A DNA stretch of 64,000 nucleotides from assembly GCA_027490145.1 (NCBI GenBank), contig JAIXYQ010000009.1, positions 1 through 64,000 of the forward strand. The letters are read 5' to 3'. This DNA comes from Planctomycetaceae bacterium (GTDB taxonomy: Bacteria; Planctomycetota; Phycisphaerae; Phycisphaerales; SM1A02). Made by a program: the position numbers and the translations under genes. Positions 16,564-24,712 of this stretch are shown one piece after another. The notes below the pieces were generated by a model. That model was given only the letters and a program-made list of their open reading frames with translations, ran no database searches and was not told where the DNA came from. How positions within the stretch are numbered: position 1 is the stretch's first letter; each line of letters begins with the position of its first letter.

Positions 16564-18013
16564 GGCCGCGGCTGCCGCATCCGCGGTGCCGCTGCGCACG
16601 GGAGCTGGCCGATGCCGGCGCGTGCGCGGCTCCGGTGCCGTCGCGGGCATGCTGCCGTTCGTGCTGGCGACCATGGCTCATGCACAGGCCCCGTCGGTGC
16701 CGGCCGGGCAGGGCGCCGCTGGCGCGGTCGGTGGAGCATCCGCGGCTCCGACGCCTGCGACGCCCGTGGTCTCGACCGCCGCATCGGACCGTGAATCGGT
16801 GTCGCGGCGCTTCCAGTCGAGCTACCTGCTCGGAGACTGGGGCGGCGTGCGGACCGATCTGTGGGAAGCGGGCTTCGAGCCGACGCTGCTGCTCATCACG
16901 GATCCCTACGGAAACCCGGTCGGCGGTCGCGAGCAGGGATTCACGACCTACAACCTGCTCTGTGCCGACCTTGGTGTCGATGCGGGGCGTGCGGCCGGGC
17001 TCCGTGGTGGCCGCTTCGACATCGGGTTCTCGTGGAACTTCGGCAACCAGCTCTCGCAGGACGTGGTGGGCAACGTTTTCCCGATCCAGTCGGCTGACGT
17101 GGCTCCACCGGGCACACGCCTCACGAACCTGTCGTGGACGCAGGACCTGCTGGACGGCGCGCTGAGCGTGCGGGCCGGTCGGTTCTCGATCGATGCGCTG
17201 TACGGCCAGGAGTTCGCCGGCTCGAACTACTTCCGCGCGTTCACCTCGGTGGCGTTCAACGCGATCCCGTTCTCGCTCTTCTACAACGCACCCGGGCCGT
17301 TCGGCTACCCCGCGACGACCTGGGGCGCGCGTGTCAAGGTGCAGCCCAACGACACGTTGTGCCTGATGGGTGGCATCTTCAACGGCGATCCGGAGGTGGA
17401 TGAGGCGGACCAGCACGGGCTTGACTTCTCGATGGACGGTCCGCCGCTGGGGATCGCCGAGATCGGCCTGCGATCGAACCAGGCGCCCGGCGACACCGGA
17501 CTTCCCGGCAACCTCAAATTCGGCGGGTACACGCTCGGCGGCGAGGTGGAGGAGTACGGCTCGACCGAGGAGTCATCGGGCCGCTACGGGTTCTACGTCG
17601 TCGCGGACCAGGTGCTCATGCGCTTCGGCGGCGTGGCTGAGGGGCGCCAGCTCGGTGTGTTCGGAAGCGTGGTGATCGCGCCCGACCAGACGGTCAGCCC
17701 GATGCCGTACTCGGCCTTCGGCGGTCTCGTGGCCTATGGGCCTATGGCTAGCCGGCCCAAGGATTTCCTGGCGCTCGGCGTGGCGTACGGCGGATTCAGC
17801 AGCGACCTGCGCCAGGCCCAGCGCATCGAACAGTTCACCGATCCGTCGGTCCTGCCGCAGCTCTTCGAGATGACGATCGAAGCGTCCTACGGCATCCAGG
17901 TGCAGCCCGGGCTCGTGCTCCAGCCCGGCATGCAAGTGATCGTGAATCCGGGTGGCAGCCCCGACGTCGACACGGCGATCGCGGCGGGCGTCAACGCGGT
18001 CATCAGGTTCTGA
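16547..18013 (+). CDS. Carbohydrate porin, OprB family
   Basis: Up to 488 residues; an outer-membrane beta-barrel of the OprB type for sugar uptake. The N-terminal hallmark is SSYLLGDWGGVRTDLWEAGFEP, followed by alternating amphipathic strands such as GRFDIGFSWNFGNQLSQ, GALSVRAGRFSID, FAGSNYFRAFTSVAFNAIP and WGARVKVQPNDTL. The last strand ends in Phe (NAVIRF), the outer-membrane sorting signal. The exact start is unsure. The first ATG (16547) lies 17 nt inside the malic enzyme gene. A GTG a little upstream of the ATG at 16649 would give the most compact signal peptide, ending near MAHAQ. The gene may be transcribed with malic enzyme. Confidence 0.85.
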   Translation: MRSSPEAAAAASAVPLRTGAGRCRRVRGSGAVAGMLPFVLATMAHAQAPSVPAGQGAAGAVGGASAAPTPATPVVSTAASDRESVSRRFQSSYLLGDWGGVRTDLWEAGFEPTLLLITDPYGNPVGGREQGFTTYNLLCADLGVDAGRAAGLRGGRFDIGFSWNFGNQLSQDVVGNVFPIQSADVAPPGTRLTNLSWTQDLLDGALSVRAGRFSIDALYGQEFAGSNYFRAFTSVAFNAIPFSLFYNAPGPFGYPATTWGARVKVQPNDTLCLMGGIFNGDPEVDEADQHGLDFSMDGPPLGIAEIGLRSNQAPGDTGLPGNLKFGGYTLGGEVEEYGSTEESSGRYGFYVVADQVLMRFGGVAEGRQLGVFGSVVIAPDQTVSPMPYSAFGGLVAYGPMASRPKDFLALGVAYGGFSSDLRQAQRIEQFTDPSVLPQLFEMTIEASYGIQVQPGLVLQPGMQVIVNPGGSPDVDTAIAAGVNAVIRF

Positions 18014-18080
18014 CGCGCCGACGACGTACCGACGACACCGTCGCACGCGCCGGCGCGCGGCGACATCGTCACGAGTCGAG

Positions 18081-18096
18081 GGTCCGCCCGCGGACC
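18081..18096. terminator. Possible bidirectional terminator hairpin
   Basis: GGTCCG-CCCG-CGGACC forms a 6-bp GC stem between the convergent porin and feo genes. A second, bulged stem (GTCGC, CGCGC / GCGCG, GCGAC) lies just upstream near 18039-18063. Neither has a clear T-tract, so this is only a candidate. Nothing else is seen in the 89-nt gap. Confidence 0.3.
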
Positions 18097-18102
18097 ATGC
18101 CG

Positions 18103-18279
18103 TCACGGCAGCGGGCCATCCGGCGGCTTGCCGCCGATCGTCAGGCGCGCGCGCGTCGGTCGGGGCCTCGGTCGTGGTTTCCATCCGGTGGGCACGAGTG
18201 GCTTGAGCATGAACCAGGCACCGACGAGTGCACAGGCGGTGACGAGCCAGAACTGCCAGTCATCGACGGGGAACGACAT
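18103..18279 (-). CDS. Small membrane protein coupled to feoB
   Basis: A 58-residue protein, too short for confident family assignment. It has one transmembrane helix (about WLVTACALVGAWFML, 11-27), then a basic, Pro/Arg-rich cytoplasmic tail. Its ATG shares one base with the feoB stop (TGATG), so it is almost certainly co-translated with feoB. In other bacteria a short Cys-rich single-helix protein (FeoC-like or FeoB-associated) occupies this place; this one has a single Cys, within the helix, so it would be a different solution. A role as a FeoB accessory subunit is inference from position only. Confidence 0.6.
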   Translation of the reverse strand: MSFPVDDWQFWLVTACALVGAWFMLKPLVPTGWKPRPRPRPTRARLTIGGKPPDGPLP

Positions 18280-20234
18280 CAGGTCGCCACCAGTCCGAAG
18301 GCGATCGCGCCCGCGATCCACGCGAGCGAACTCATCCAGCCCAGCTGCAGGAGGGCCCACCGCCAGCCACCGGCTTCGCGCGCGGTGAGCACGAGGGTGG
18401 GCAGGCATTGCATCGCGAGCACGTAGAAGACCAGGAGTGCCGCGCAGGTCGCCGGCGCAAACAGCGGTGAACCATCATCGCGCGTCGCGGTGCGCATCGA
18501 TTCCATCGTTCCCGGATCGGCGACGTCATCGCCCGACTGGACCTGGATCGCCACGGTGTTCACGAAGACCTCGCGCGCGAGGAAGCTCGTGAGCACCGCC
18601 ATCGTGAGCTGACGATCGAGCCCCAACGGCTCGAACGCCGGCTGCACGGCATCACCCAGCCGCGCCGCGAAGCTCTGGCGGGCCTGGGTCCGGGCATCCA
18701 TGGCCTCGGCCGCCGACACGAGTTCGCCCGCGCGGGCCTCGTCGCCCGCGGCGGTTGCAGCCTCCGCGACCTGTCGCAGCGCGACCGACTCGCGCGTGGG
18801 TTCGACCCTGGGGAAGGCGCTGAGCCACCACATCACCACGCTGATCGCCAGGATCACGGTGGCGGCATTGCGGAGGAAGAGCTGCGATCGGTCGCGGGCC
18901 ACGTGGAAGGCCGTGCGCAGGCTCGGGCGGCGGTAGGGCGGCAGCTCCATCACCATCGCCCGGCCATCGCCGGCGAGGATCGTGCGTCGGAGGAGCCAGG
19001 CCGTGCCCAGGCCCGCCACGATGCCGAGCGCATAGCAGCCCACGAAGGCGAGGCCGGCCTTCCATGGTTCGCCCGCGAAGAGCAGGCCGCAGAGCAGCAC
19101 GTACACGGGGATGCGGGCCGTGCAGCTCATGAACGGGGCGCAGAGGATCGTGGCCAGTCGGTCGCGGCGCCCCGGGATGAGCCGCGTGCTCATGATGCCC
19201 GGCAGTGCGCAGGCATGGCTCGAGAGCAGCGGCAGGAACGCCTGGCCCGGAAGGCCGAAGCGCCGCATGGTGCGGTCGAGCGAGAGCGCGGCACGGGCGA
19301 GATAGCCGGTGTCCTCAAGCAGAGCGAGCAGGAAGAAGAGCAGCGCGATCTGCGGCAGGAAGACGACCGTGGCCCCGATGCCGCCCACGACGCCATCGGC
19401 GAGCAGGTCCGCCACCAATCCCTCCGGCAACAGCCGATGGACGAGTTCGGTGAGCTGCCCGAAGACGGCATCGAGCGCATCCATCGGATAGCTCGCGAGC
19501 CAGAAGATCGACGTGAACAGCAGGGCCATCGTGAGGGCAAACGCGACGATGCCACCGATGGGATGCGTGAAGGCGCGATCAAGTCGCTCGGTGAGCGGAT
19601 CCGCAGCGGCGCGCGTGGTACGACCCCCGGCTCGCTCGAAGACGCCCGCGGCCCAGTCGGCGCACGCTGCCGTGCCGGGTTCCGCCGCCGGACACGGCAC
19701 GCCGGGCATCGGCGGCGCCTGACGCGTGGCGATGTCGTGAGCGGCCGCCGCGAGTGCCGCGAGCCCGATCCCGGTCCGTCCGCTGGCTTCGACGACCGGC
19801 ACGCCCAGGTCGCGCGACAGCGACGCCGGGTCGACCACGAGCCCTGCGCTGCGCGCGGCGTCCGTCATCGTGAGCGCGACCACGCACGGCACACCGCGCC
19901 GGAGGATCGTGCTGGCGAACTGCAGGTTGCGCACGAGGTTGGTGGCATCGAGCACCAGCACCACCGCGTCCGGCACCATGGCGAGGCGGCCATCGATGCA
20001 GTCGGCGCAGAGGACGCTCTCGGGCAGGTCGAGCGCGAGCGAGTAGATCCCCGGCAGGTCAATGACCTCCAGCGGTCGACCGCCGTTCGTGCACTGGCCC
20101 AGATGGTGATCGACCGTGCTGCCGGGGAAGTTGGCGGTGCGCGCGCGGGCGCCGCACAGGGCGTTGAAGAGCGTCGTCTTGCCCGTGTTGGGATTGCCCA
20201 CGAGGGCGATCGTCGGGAGCTCGGACTCGCTCAT
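18279..20234 (-). CDS. feoB: Ferrous iron transporter FeoB
   Basis: A 651-residue inner-membrane Fe(II) transporter. The N-terminal G-domain has G1 GNPNTGKT (13-20), G3 DLPG (59-62) and a G5-like SGRTGIG (151-157). The G4 position reads Thr122-Met-Thr-Asp125 instead of the usual Asn-x-x-Asp. The membrane part has two Gate motifs, including HACALPGIMSTRLIP and LTSFLAREVFVNT. It is shorter than E. coli FeoB (773). The gene overlaps feoA by 4 nt upstream and the small membrane protein by 1 nt downstream. The start at 20234 is fixed by the overlap and the G1 position; longer starts would cross feoA. Confidence 0.92.
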   Translation of the reverse strand: MSESELPTIALVGNPNTGKTTLFNALCGARARTANFPGSTVDHHLGQCTNGGRPLEVIDLPGIYSLALDLPESVLCADCIDGRLAMVPDAVVLVLDATNLVRNLQFASTILRRGVPCVVALTMTDAARSAGLVVDPASLSRDLGVPVVEASGRTGIGLAALAAAAHDIATRQAPPMPGVPCPAAEPGTAACADWAAGVFERAGGRTTRAAADPLTERLDRAFTHPIGGIVAFALTMALLFTSIFWLASYPMDALDAVFGQLTELVHRLLPEGLVADLLADGVVGGIGATVVFLPQIALLFFLLALLEDTGYLARAALSLDRTMRRFGLPGQAFLPLLSSHACALPGIMSTRLIPGRRDRLATILCAPFMSCTARIPVYVLLCGLLFAGEPWKAGLAFVGCYALGIVAGLGTAWLLRRTILAGDGRAMVMELPPYRRPSLRTAFHVARDRSQLFLRNAATVILAISVVMWWLSAFPRVEPTRESVALRQVAEAATAAGDEARAGELVSAAEAMDARTQARQSFAARLGDAVQPAFEPLGLDRQLTMAVLTSFLAREVFVNTVAIQVQSGDDVADPGTMESMRTATRDDGSPLFAPATCAALLVFYVLAMQCLPTLVLTAREAGGWRWALLQLGWMSSLAWIAGAIAFGLVAT

Positions 20235-20494
20235 GATGCGTCGTCGATCGGCGTGACCATGATCTGCGCGGCGACGCGCTCGTCGATGCCCAGCCGGGTG
20301 GTGTCGACCTGCACGATGCACGCATGACCGCGGCGGCAGAGTCGCACCTCGCATCGTTCGCCAAGCCCCATCGCCGTCAGGAGGCATCGGTCGCCTTCGG
20401 GCAAACCGTCGAGCGCGGAGCACTCCACGGTGGCCCGGCGCCCGGGGGCGAGTTGGGTCAGCGGGATGCGGATCGGGGGGGTGGGATCGGTCAC
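20231..20494 (-). CDS. feoA: Ferrous iron transport protein FeoA
   Basis: An 87-residue SH3-like cytosolic protein that supports FeoB. Family features are PLTQLAPGRRATVEC at the start, LLTAMGLGERCEVRLCRRGH in the middle and a beta-strand ending (RLGIDERVAAQIMVTPI). The only in-frame start giving a normal length is the GTG at 20494; longer starts would include the palindrome and read into the BFD-like gene. The stop overlaps feoB by 4 nt. A Fur-box-like palindrome ends 13 nt upstream of the GTG. Confidence 0.88.
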   Translation of the reverse strand: MTDPTPPIRIPLTQLAPGRRATVECSALDGLPEGDRCLLTAMGLGERCEVRLCRRGHACIVQVDTTRLGIDERVAAQIMVTPIDDAS

Positions 20495-20506
20495 GCGGGG
20501 CTCGTG

Positions 20507-20523
20507 TTGAGAACGAGTCTCAA
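20507..20523 (-). promoter_or_regulatory. Fur-box-like palindrome before feoA
   Basis: TTGAGA-CTCGT-TCTCAA (minus strand) is a perfect 6-bp inverted repeat with a 5-nt centre. It closely resembles Fur-type operators of the TGAGAA/TTCTCA kind, and it sits between the BFD-like stop and the feoA GTG. Its place before iron-uptake genes supports iron-dependent repression. It could also form an RNA hairpin, but no T-tract follows. Confidence 0.55.
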
Positions 20524-20525
20524 TA

Positions 20526-20828
20526 CTAGCCGCGCGTCCAGCCCGCTGCGTCGGTCGCCTCGTCCCCTTGGTGGATCTTGCCGGCGCTCTTGTAGGCCGC
20601 GCGCCGGGCGACGTAGTCCTCGGGCGAGACCGAAAGGTCCGGCTGCTGGCCCGCGGCGTGCTGGGCATGGAGCCTGCACAGGAACGGCACGCACCACCCG
20701 CAGCCGGTGCCGGCCTGCAGGCACTGGCTGAGCTGGCTGGGCACGGCAGGCTGTTCGCGTTCCATGAAGGTCGTGAGCTTGTGCAGGCTCACCTTGAAGC
20801 AGACGCAGACGTTGTCGTGTTGATCCAT
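20526..20828 (-). CDS. BFD-like [2Fe-2S]-binding protein
   Basis: A 100-residue protein with a BFD-type iron-sulfur fold: Cys8-x-Cys10, then Cys43-x2-Cys46 (GTGCGWC) after 32 residues, the spacing used by bacterioferritin-associated ferredoxin. Bfd delivers electrons to bacterioferritin to release stored iron. The C-terminal 40 residues extend past the domain with no known motif. Its place just upstream of feoA/feoB suggests an iron-responsive unit. AAGGA lies upstream of the ATG at 20828. Confidence 0.8.
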   Translation of the reverse strand: MDQHDNVCVCFKVSLHKLTTFMEREQPAVPSQLSQCLQAGTGCGWCVPFLCRLHAQHAAGQQPDLSVSPEDYVARRAAYKSAGKIHQGDEATDAAGWTRG

Positions 20829-20842
20829 GGTCGACGGTCCTT

Positions 20843-21712
20843 TCAGGTGCTGAGCACCGCTTGGGTCACGATCACGCGGCCCTCGAGGCACGGTCCGATG
20901 AACCGGTCGTTGCGGAAGGGGCGTGCTTCCTGCTGGTCATGATCGATCGTGAGTTCGAGGGTCGCCAGGCCACGCAGCGATGCGCGCCGTCCTGCAATCG
21001 ACGTTCCGCGCCAGGCCTTGGCGGCGGCACCGGCGAGTTCGATGGTGCATGGTCCACGCTCGCTGCCGGCATCGTCCAGGACGACGGCCTGGACGAAGAT
21101 TCGCCCGCCGCGCGTCGAGGTGGCCTCGATCAAGCGCACGGACCAGGTCACCTCGCGCCGCATCGAGCGCGCAGTCGATGCGGTCCAGGGCTTGAGTTCG
21201 CGTTGGTAGGCCGCGCGCTCCTTGGGATCGTCGGAGCCGGCCCGCGCACCGAAGTCTTCACGCAGCCGGATCCGGACGGCGTTGAGCATCGCTTCGGGCG
21301 ATGCGAAGTCGGCGGCGCGGTCGTCACTAGTCGTCGGCGCACCCGGCGCCGGCGGTGCAGCAGGCGTGGGCTCCGGCAGCGGCATGAGCGGGTCGGCAGG
21401 GATGAGCGGTGGCGCGTCGGGCGACGCGGGAGCCGCCGGCGAGGGGGGCGTGGGAGAGGGGGTCTCCCCCGGAGTCGGCTCGGGCTCGGAGGGAGCCTTC
21501 GGCTCGCCCTTGCGTTCGCAGTCGGCGAGCCTCGCCTCCAAGTCGGTGACCTTGGCGGCGAGGACCTGCAGGTCGATGTCCTTCCTGCGGACCTGTTCCT
21601 TCAGGGCATCCACCTGCCGCTGCAGGTCGTTGTCGACCTGTGCGGTCGCGTGCGGGGCGCCGAGCATGGCGACGGCTGCGAACAGCAAGGCGATGGCTCG
21701 CGTCATGATCAT
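20843..21712 (-). CDS. Secreted coiled-coil protein of unknown function
   Basis: A 289-residue exported protein. Its signal peptide (MIMTRAIALLFAAVAMLGAPHATAQ) is cleaved after ATA. A coiled coil follows (LQRQVDALKEQVRRKDIDLQ and on, about 28-65), then a Pro/Ala-rich linker of about 65 residues, then a globular C-terminal domain of about 140 residues with beta-rich pattern. No family is recognised. The BFD-like gene follows 14 nt later on the same strand, so it may share a transcript with the iron genes. The start could also be the ATG two codons later (21706). It diverges from the large DUF4175-like operon; the 34-nt gap holds -10-like hexamers for both directions (21720-21725 plus, 21736-21741 minus). 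Confidence 0.7.
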   Translation of the reverse strand: MIMTRAIALLFAAVAMLGAPHATAQVDNDLQRQVDALKEQVRRKDIDLQVLAAKVTDLEARLADCERKGEPKAPSEPEPTPGETPSPTPPSPAAPASPDAPPLIPADPLMPLPEPTPAAPPAPGAPTTSDDRAADFASPEAMLNAVRIRLREDFGARAGSDDPKERAAYQRELKPWTASTARSMRREVTWSVRLIEATSTRGGRIFVQAVVLDDAGSERGPCTIELAGAAAKAWRGTSIAGRRASLRGLATLELTIDHDQQEARPFRNDRFIGPCLEGRVIVTQAVLST

Positions 21713-21746
21713 CGAGGGGTATCCTTCCGGACAGGAGCGTACTGCC

Positions 21747-23660
21747 ATGGACCTGATCGATCGCATCGTCCGTCGCTGCCAGGGTCGCTACGCCGTCCAG
21801 GCGTGGGCGCGGGCGTTCCTGTGGGCGCTGCTGGTGGCGAGCGTGCTGCCGATGCTGTGGGTGGTCGTGGCCAAGATCGTGGGCGATCGTTGGGATGCTG
21901 CAGGCGATCCGCAGTGGCTGGCGCTCGTGAGCGTGGCGGCGCTCGTGGGTGCGGGCATCGCCGCCCTCGTGATGCGCGACCGCACGCCGTCGGCGGTGGC
22001 CATGGCCAGCGTGATCGATGCCCGATTGGACCTCAAGGACCGCCTGTCCACCGCGCTCGCCGTGCGCGATCGTCAGGATCCGTTCGCGCAGGCTGCGGTC
22101 CAGGACGCGATGCAGGTTGCGGGTGAACGTGGCCTGACCAGCCTGTGGCGTCGAGCGCTGCCCTTCACGCCGCCCCGGCTCTGGTGGGGCGGGCCGGGCG
22201 CCTTGGCGTTGGCGTGGCTGCTGTTCATGGTGGTGCCGGCATGGTCGACCGCGCAGGCCGACGCCGCGGCGACCGACCCGGGGAGCCAAGCCCGCGTCGA
22301 TGCGATGAAGGAGCGCCTTGATGCCGTCGTCAAGACCGTGACGGACGATCCGCGCCTGAGCGAGGAGATGGCCGCCGAGATCCGGCGCGCGAACGAGGCG
22401 CTCGACGGGCAGGACGACAAGAGCCTCGCGGAGCGTGAGCGCGAACTCGCCAAGCGCCTGACCGAGATGGCGCAGAAGCTCGAGTCGATGAAGGAATCGT
22501 CGCAGGCCAAGGGCATGGAGCAGACCAAGGATGCACTCGCTTCGCTCGAGGTGCCCAAGGACAGCGCGGTCGCGCCGCTCACCGAGGCGCTCAAGAAGGG
22601 CGACATCACCGCCGCGAAGGAGGCGATGAAGGACCTGCAGCAGAAGCTGAACGACGGCTCGATGACCGACGCGGAGCGCGAGCAGGCGAAGAAGGACCTC
22701 GATGCCCTCGCGAAGAAGCTGCAGGAGATGGCCCAGGACAAGGATGCCCTGCGCAAGGCGCTCGAGGAGGCGGGCGTGGATCCGAACCTCGCCGACAACC
22801 CCGAGGCCCTCAAGCGCGCCATCGAACAGTCGAAGCAGCTGAACGAGGCACAGAAGGAACAGCTCAAGCAGGCGCTCGACGCGGCGCAGCAGATGCAGCA
22901 GAACATGCAGAAGCTCGGCGATGCCTGCAAGGCCTGCAAGAATCCTGGCCAATCCGGCCAGGAAGGGAAGAAGGGCCAGAAGGGCAAACAGGGCAAGGAA
23001 GGCAAGCAGGGTCAGGACGGCCAGCAGGGCAGCCAGGACGAACCCTCCGATGGTGAGCAGGGAGAGTCCGGCGAGCCGAAGGATGCCGAGGCCGGCGAGC
23101 CGAGCGAACTGCTCGACGAGATGGAAGCGCAGCAGCAGATGGACGCGGCGAGCGAATGCGCCGGTGGCCAATGCAAGGGCGGCGACGGTCCCGCGAAGCT
23201 GGCACGGAGTGGTCAGTCCGAGGGGGACAGTCAGGGCGAGAGCGAGGGTGCGGGCATGGGCAAGCGCGGCCAGGGCAGCGGCGGCCAGGCGCCTCGCGAG
23301 GTCACGAAGACCAACACCGTGAAGCGTCGTGAGAAGGTCGAGAAGGGCCAGGGGCCGATCATCGCGCGCCAGCTCGTCGAGGGGCCCGCCATCACCGGCG
23401 AAGCGGCCACCGCGCTCCAATCGGTTGCGGGTGATGTCTCGCGCAAGGCTGAGAGCGCCACGGCCGAGGACCCGGTCCCGCCGCACCTGAAGGAAGCGCA
23501 CCGACGGTACTTCGGTGACGTGAAGAAGCAGATCGATCGCAAGACCAGCGGCACATCGCAGGGATCGGGCAGTCCTGCCGGTGCCGCGGCGGGCAAGCCC
23601 GCAGCTCCGGCATCAGGACAGTCCTCAGGTCAGTCTGCAGGCCAAGGCGGGTCGACGTGA
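21747..23660 (+). CDS. DUF4175-like membrane protein with Lys/Gln/Gly-rich tail
   Basis: A 637-residue protein, first gene of a seven-gene overlapping operon. Two N-terminal transmembrane helices (about 22-42 and 56-74) and a third near 150-168 anchor it. A long charged helical region (about 180-385) follows, then a low-complexity tail rich in Lys, Gln, Gly and Glu (about 405-480). The C-terminal motif DPVPPHLKEAHRRYFGDVKK resembles the end of DUF4175/TIGR02302 proteins, which occur near MoxR/Bat genes. A role as a membrane scaffold for the downstream VWA and MoxR proteins is inference. AGGAG precedes the ATG at 21747, and TATCCT at 21720-21725 is the likely -10. Confidence 0.75.
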   Translation: MDLIDRIVRRCQGRYAVQAWARAFLWALLVASVLPMLWVVVAKIVGDRWDAAGDPQWLALVSVAALVGAGIAALVMRDRTPSAVAMASVIDARLDLKDRLSTALAVRDRQDPFAQAAVQDAMQVAGERGLTSLWRRALPFTPPRLWWGGPGALALAWLLFMVVPAWSTAQADAAATDPGSQARVDAMKERLDAVVKTVTDDPRLSEEMAAEIRRANEALDGQDDKSLAERERELAKRLTEMAQKLESMKESSQAKGMEQTKDALASLEVPKDSAVAPLTEALKKGDITAAKEAMKDLQQKLNDGSMTDAEREQAKKDLDALAKKLQEMAQDKDALRKALEEAGVDPNLADNPEALKRAIEQSKQLNEAQKEQLKQALDAAQQMQQNMQKLGDACKACKNPGQSGQEGKKGQKGKQGKEGKQGQDGQQGSQDEPSDGEQGESGEPKDAEAGEPSELLDEMEAQQQMDAASECAGGQCKGGDGPAKLARSGQSEGDSQGESEGAGMGKRGQGSGGQAPREVTKTNTVKRREKVEKGQGPIIARQLVEGPAITGEAATALQSVAGDVSRKAESATAEDPVPPHLKEAHRRYFGDVKKQIDRKTSGTSQGSGSPAGAAAGKPAAPASGQSSGQSAGQGGST

Positions 23661-24712
23661 TGGCGATGCCGGTCGCGCTCGGGCGTCGCACGTCCGGTCG
23701 CGCGCTCCTCGTCGTGCTGATGCTGGCGCTGGCCGCATGCGGCAAGTCGCCGGACCTCATCGTCTACGTGAGCGCCGATGAGCACGTGGCGCGGCCGATC
23801 ATCGAGGCGTTCGAGCAGGAGTCGGGACTCGTGGTCGGTGTCCGCTATGACACCGAGGCCACGAAGACCACGGCGCTCGCCAGCCTGCTCAGGGCTGAGC
23901 GTGAACGCCCCCGGGCGGATGTGTTCTGGAGCAGCGAGTGCTTCGCGGTCGCCCAACTTGCCATGGAGGGATCGTTCGAGCCTCTCGACGCCGGAGTGTT
24001 CGGCGAGTGGCCCGCGCAGCACCGCGATGCCCAGCGGCGCTGGTTCGGATTCAGCGCGCGTGCCCGCGTGCTCGTGATCGCACCGGACCGCGTGAAGCCC
24101 GAGGAGATGCCCGACACCTGGATGGATCTCGTGCGCCCCTGGTGGAAGGGGCGCATCGTGATGGCCGATCCACGCTTCGGCACCACGCGCGGTCACCTCG
24201 GGGCGATGCAGTCGTTCTTCGAGCGATCACTGAGGATTCCCGGCTACTGGGAAGCCTTCGTCGAAGGCCTTGCCGAGAACGAACCGAGGCTCCTGACCGG
24301 CGGCAACGCGGCCGTGGTTGAGGCCGTCGCGCGCGGGGAAGCGGACATCGGCCTGACGGATACCGATGACGTGCTCGCAGCGCAGGCCCGTGGCGCGAAG
24401 GTCCAGTGGATCATGCCTCGCCACGATCCCGCGTCCGACCCGGGCGGCGGCACGCTGCTGATTCCCAACACGGTGGCGTTGATCGCGGGAGCGCCGCATC
24501 GATCCAACGCGATCTGGTTCATGGAGTACATGCTGAGCCCGGGCGTGCAGGCGCGCATCGCCGCGAGCGAGAGCCGCAACTGGCCGCTCGGCGTGGAGTT
24601 CCCGCCCGACCTGGATCCACTGCCCGATGACCCGATGCGCGTCGACATCGACGATGCAGCCCTTCGCATGGATGCCGCCGCATCGGATCTGGTGAAGGCG
24701 ACCGGGCAGTGA
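23657..24712 (+). CDS. ABC transporter solute-binding lipoprotein (Fe3+/anion type)
   Basis: A 351-residue periplasmic binding lipoprotein with lipobox Leu-Ala-Ala-Cys (near 31). The type II periplasmic-binding fold is seen from LIVYVSADEHVARPIIEAF, YDTEATKT, RADVFWSSE, NAAVVEAVARGEADIGLTDTDD and IPNTVALIAGAPH, which match the Fe3+ (FbpA/FutA) group. The iron-binding Tyr pair of FbpA is not obvious, so the ligand may be another ion or small anion. Start and stop overlap neighbours by 4 nt on each side: GTG at 23657 with the DUF4175-like stop, and its own stop with the permease start. An ATG at 23660 is the alternative start. Confidence 0.85.
   Translation: MMAMPVALGRRTSGRALLVVLMLALAACGKSPDLIVYVSADEHVARPIIEAFEQESGLVVGVRYDTEATKTTALASLLRAERERPRADVFWSSECFAVAQLAMEGSFEPLDAGVFGEWPAQHRDAQRRWFGFSARARVLVIAPDRVKPEEMPDTWMDLVRPWWKGRIVMADPRFGTTRGHLGAMQSFFERSLRIPGYWEAFVEGLAENEPRLLTGGNAAVVEAVARGEADIGLTDTDDVLAAQARGAKVQWIMPRHDPASDPGGGTLLIPNTVALIAGAPHRSNAIWFMEYMLSPGVQARIAASESRNWPLGVEFPPDLDPLPDDPMRVDIDDAALRMDAAASDLVKATGQ

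Noticed and set aside
22921-23080. Lys/Gln/Gly-rich repeats as a true collagen domain or a DNA repeat element
   Set aside because: The Gly-x-y spacing is irregular and the DNA repeats are imperfect; it is low-complexity coding sequence.
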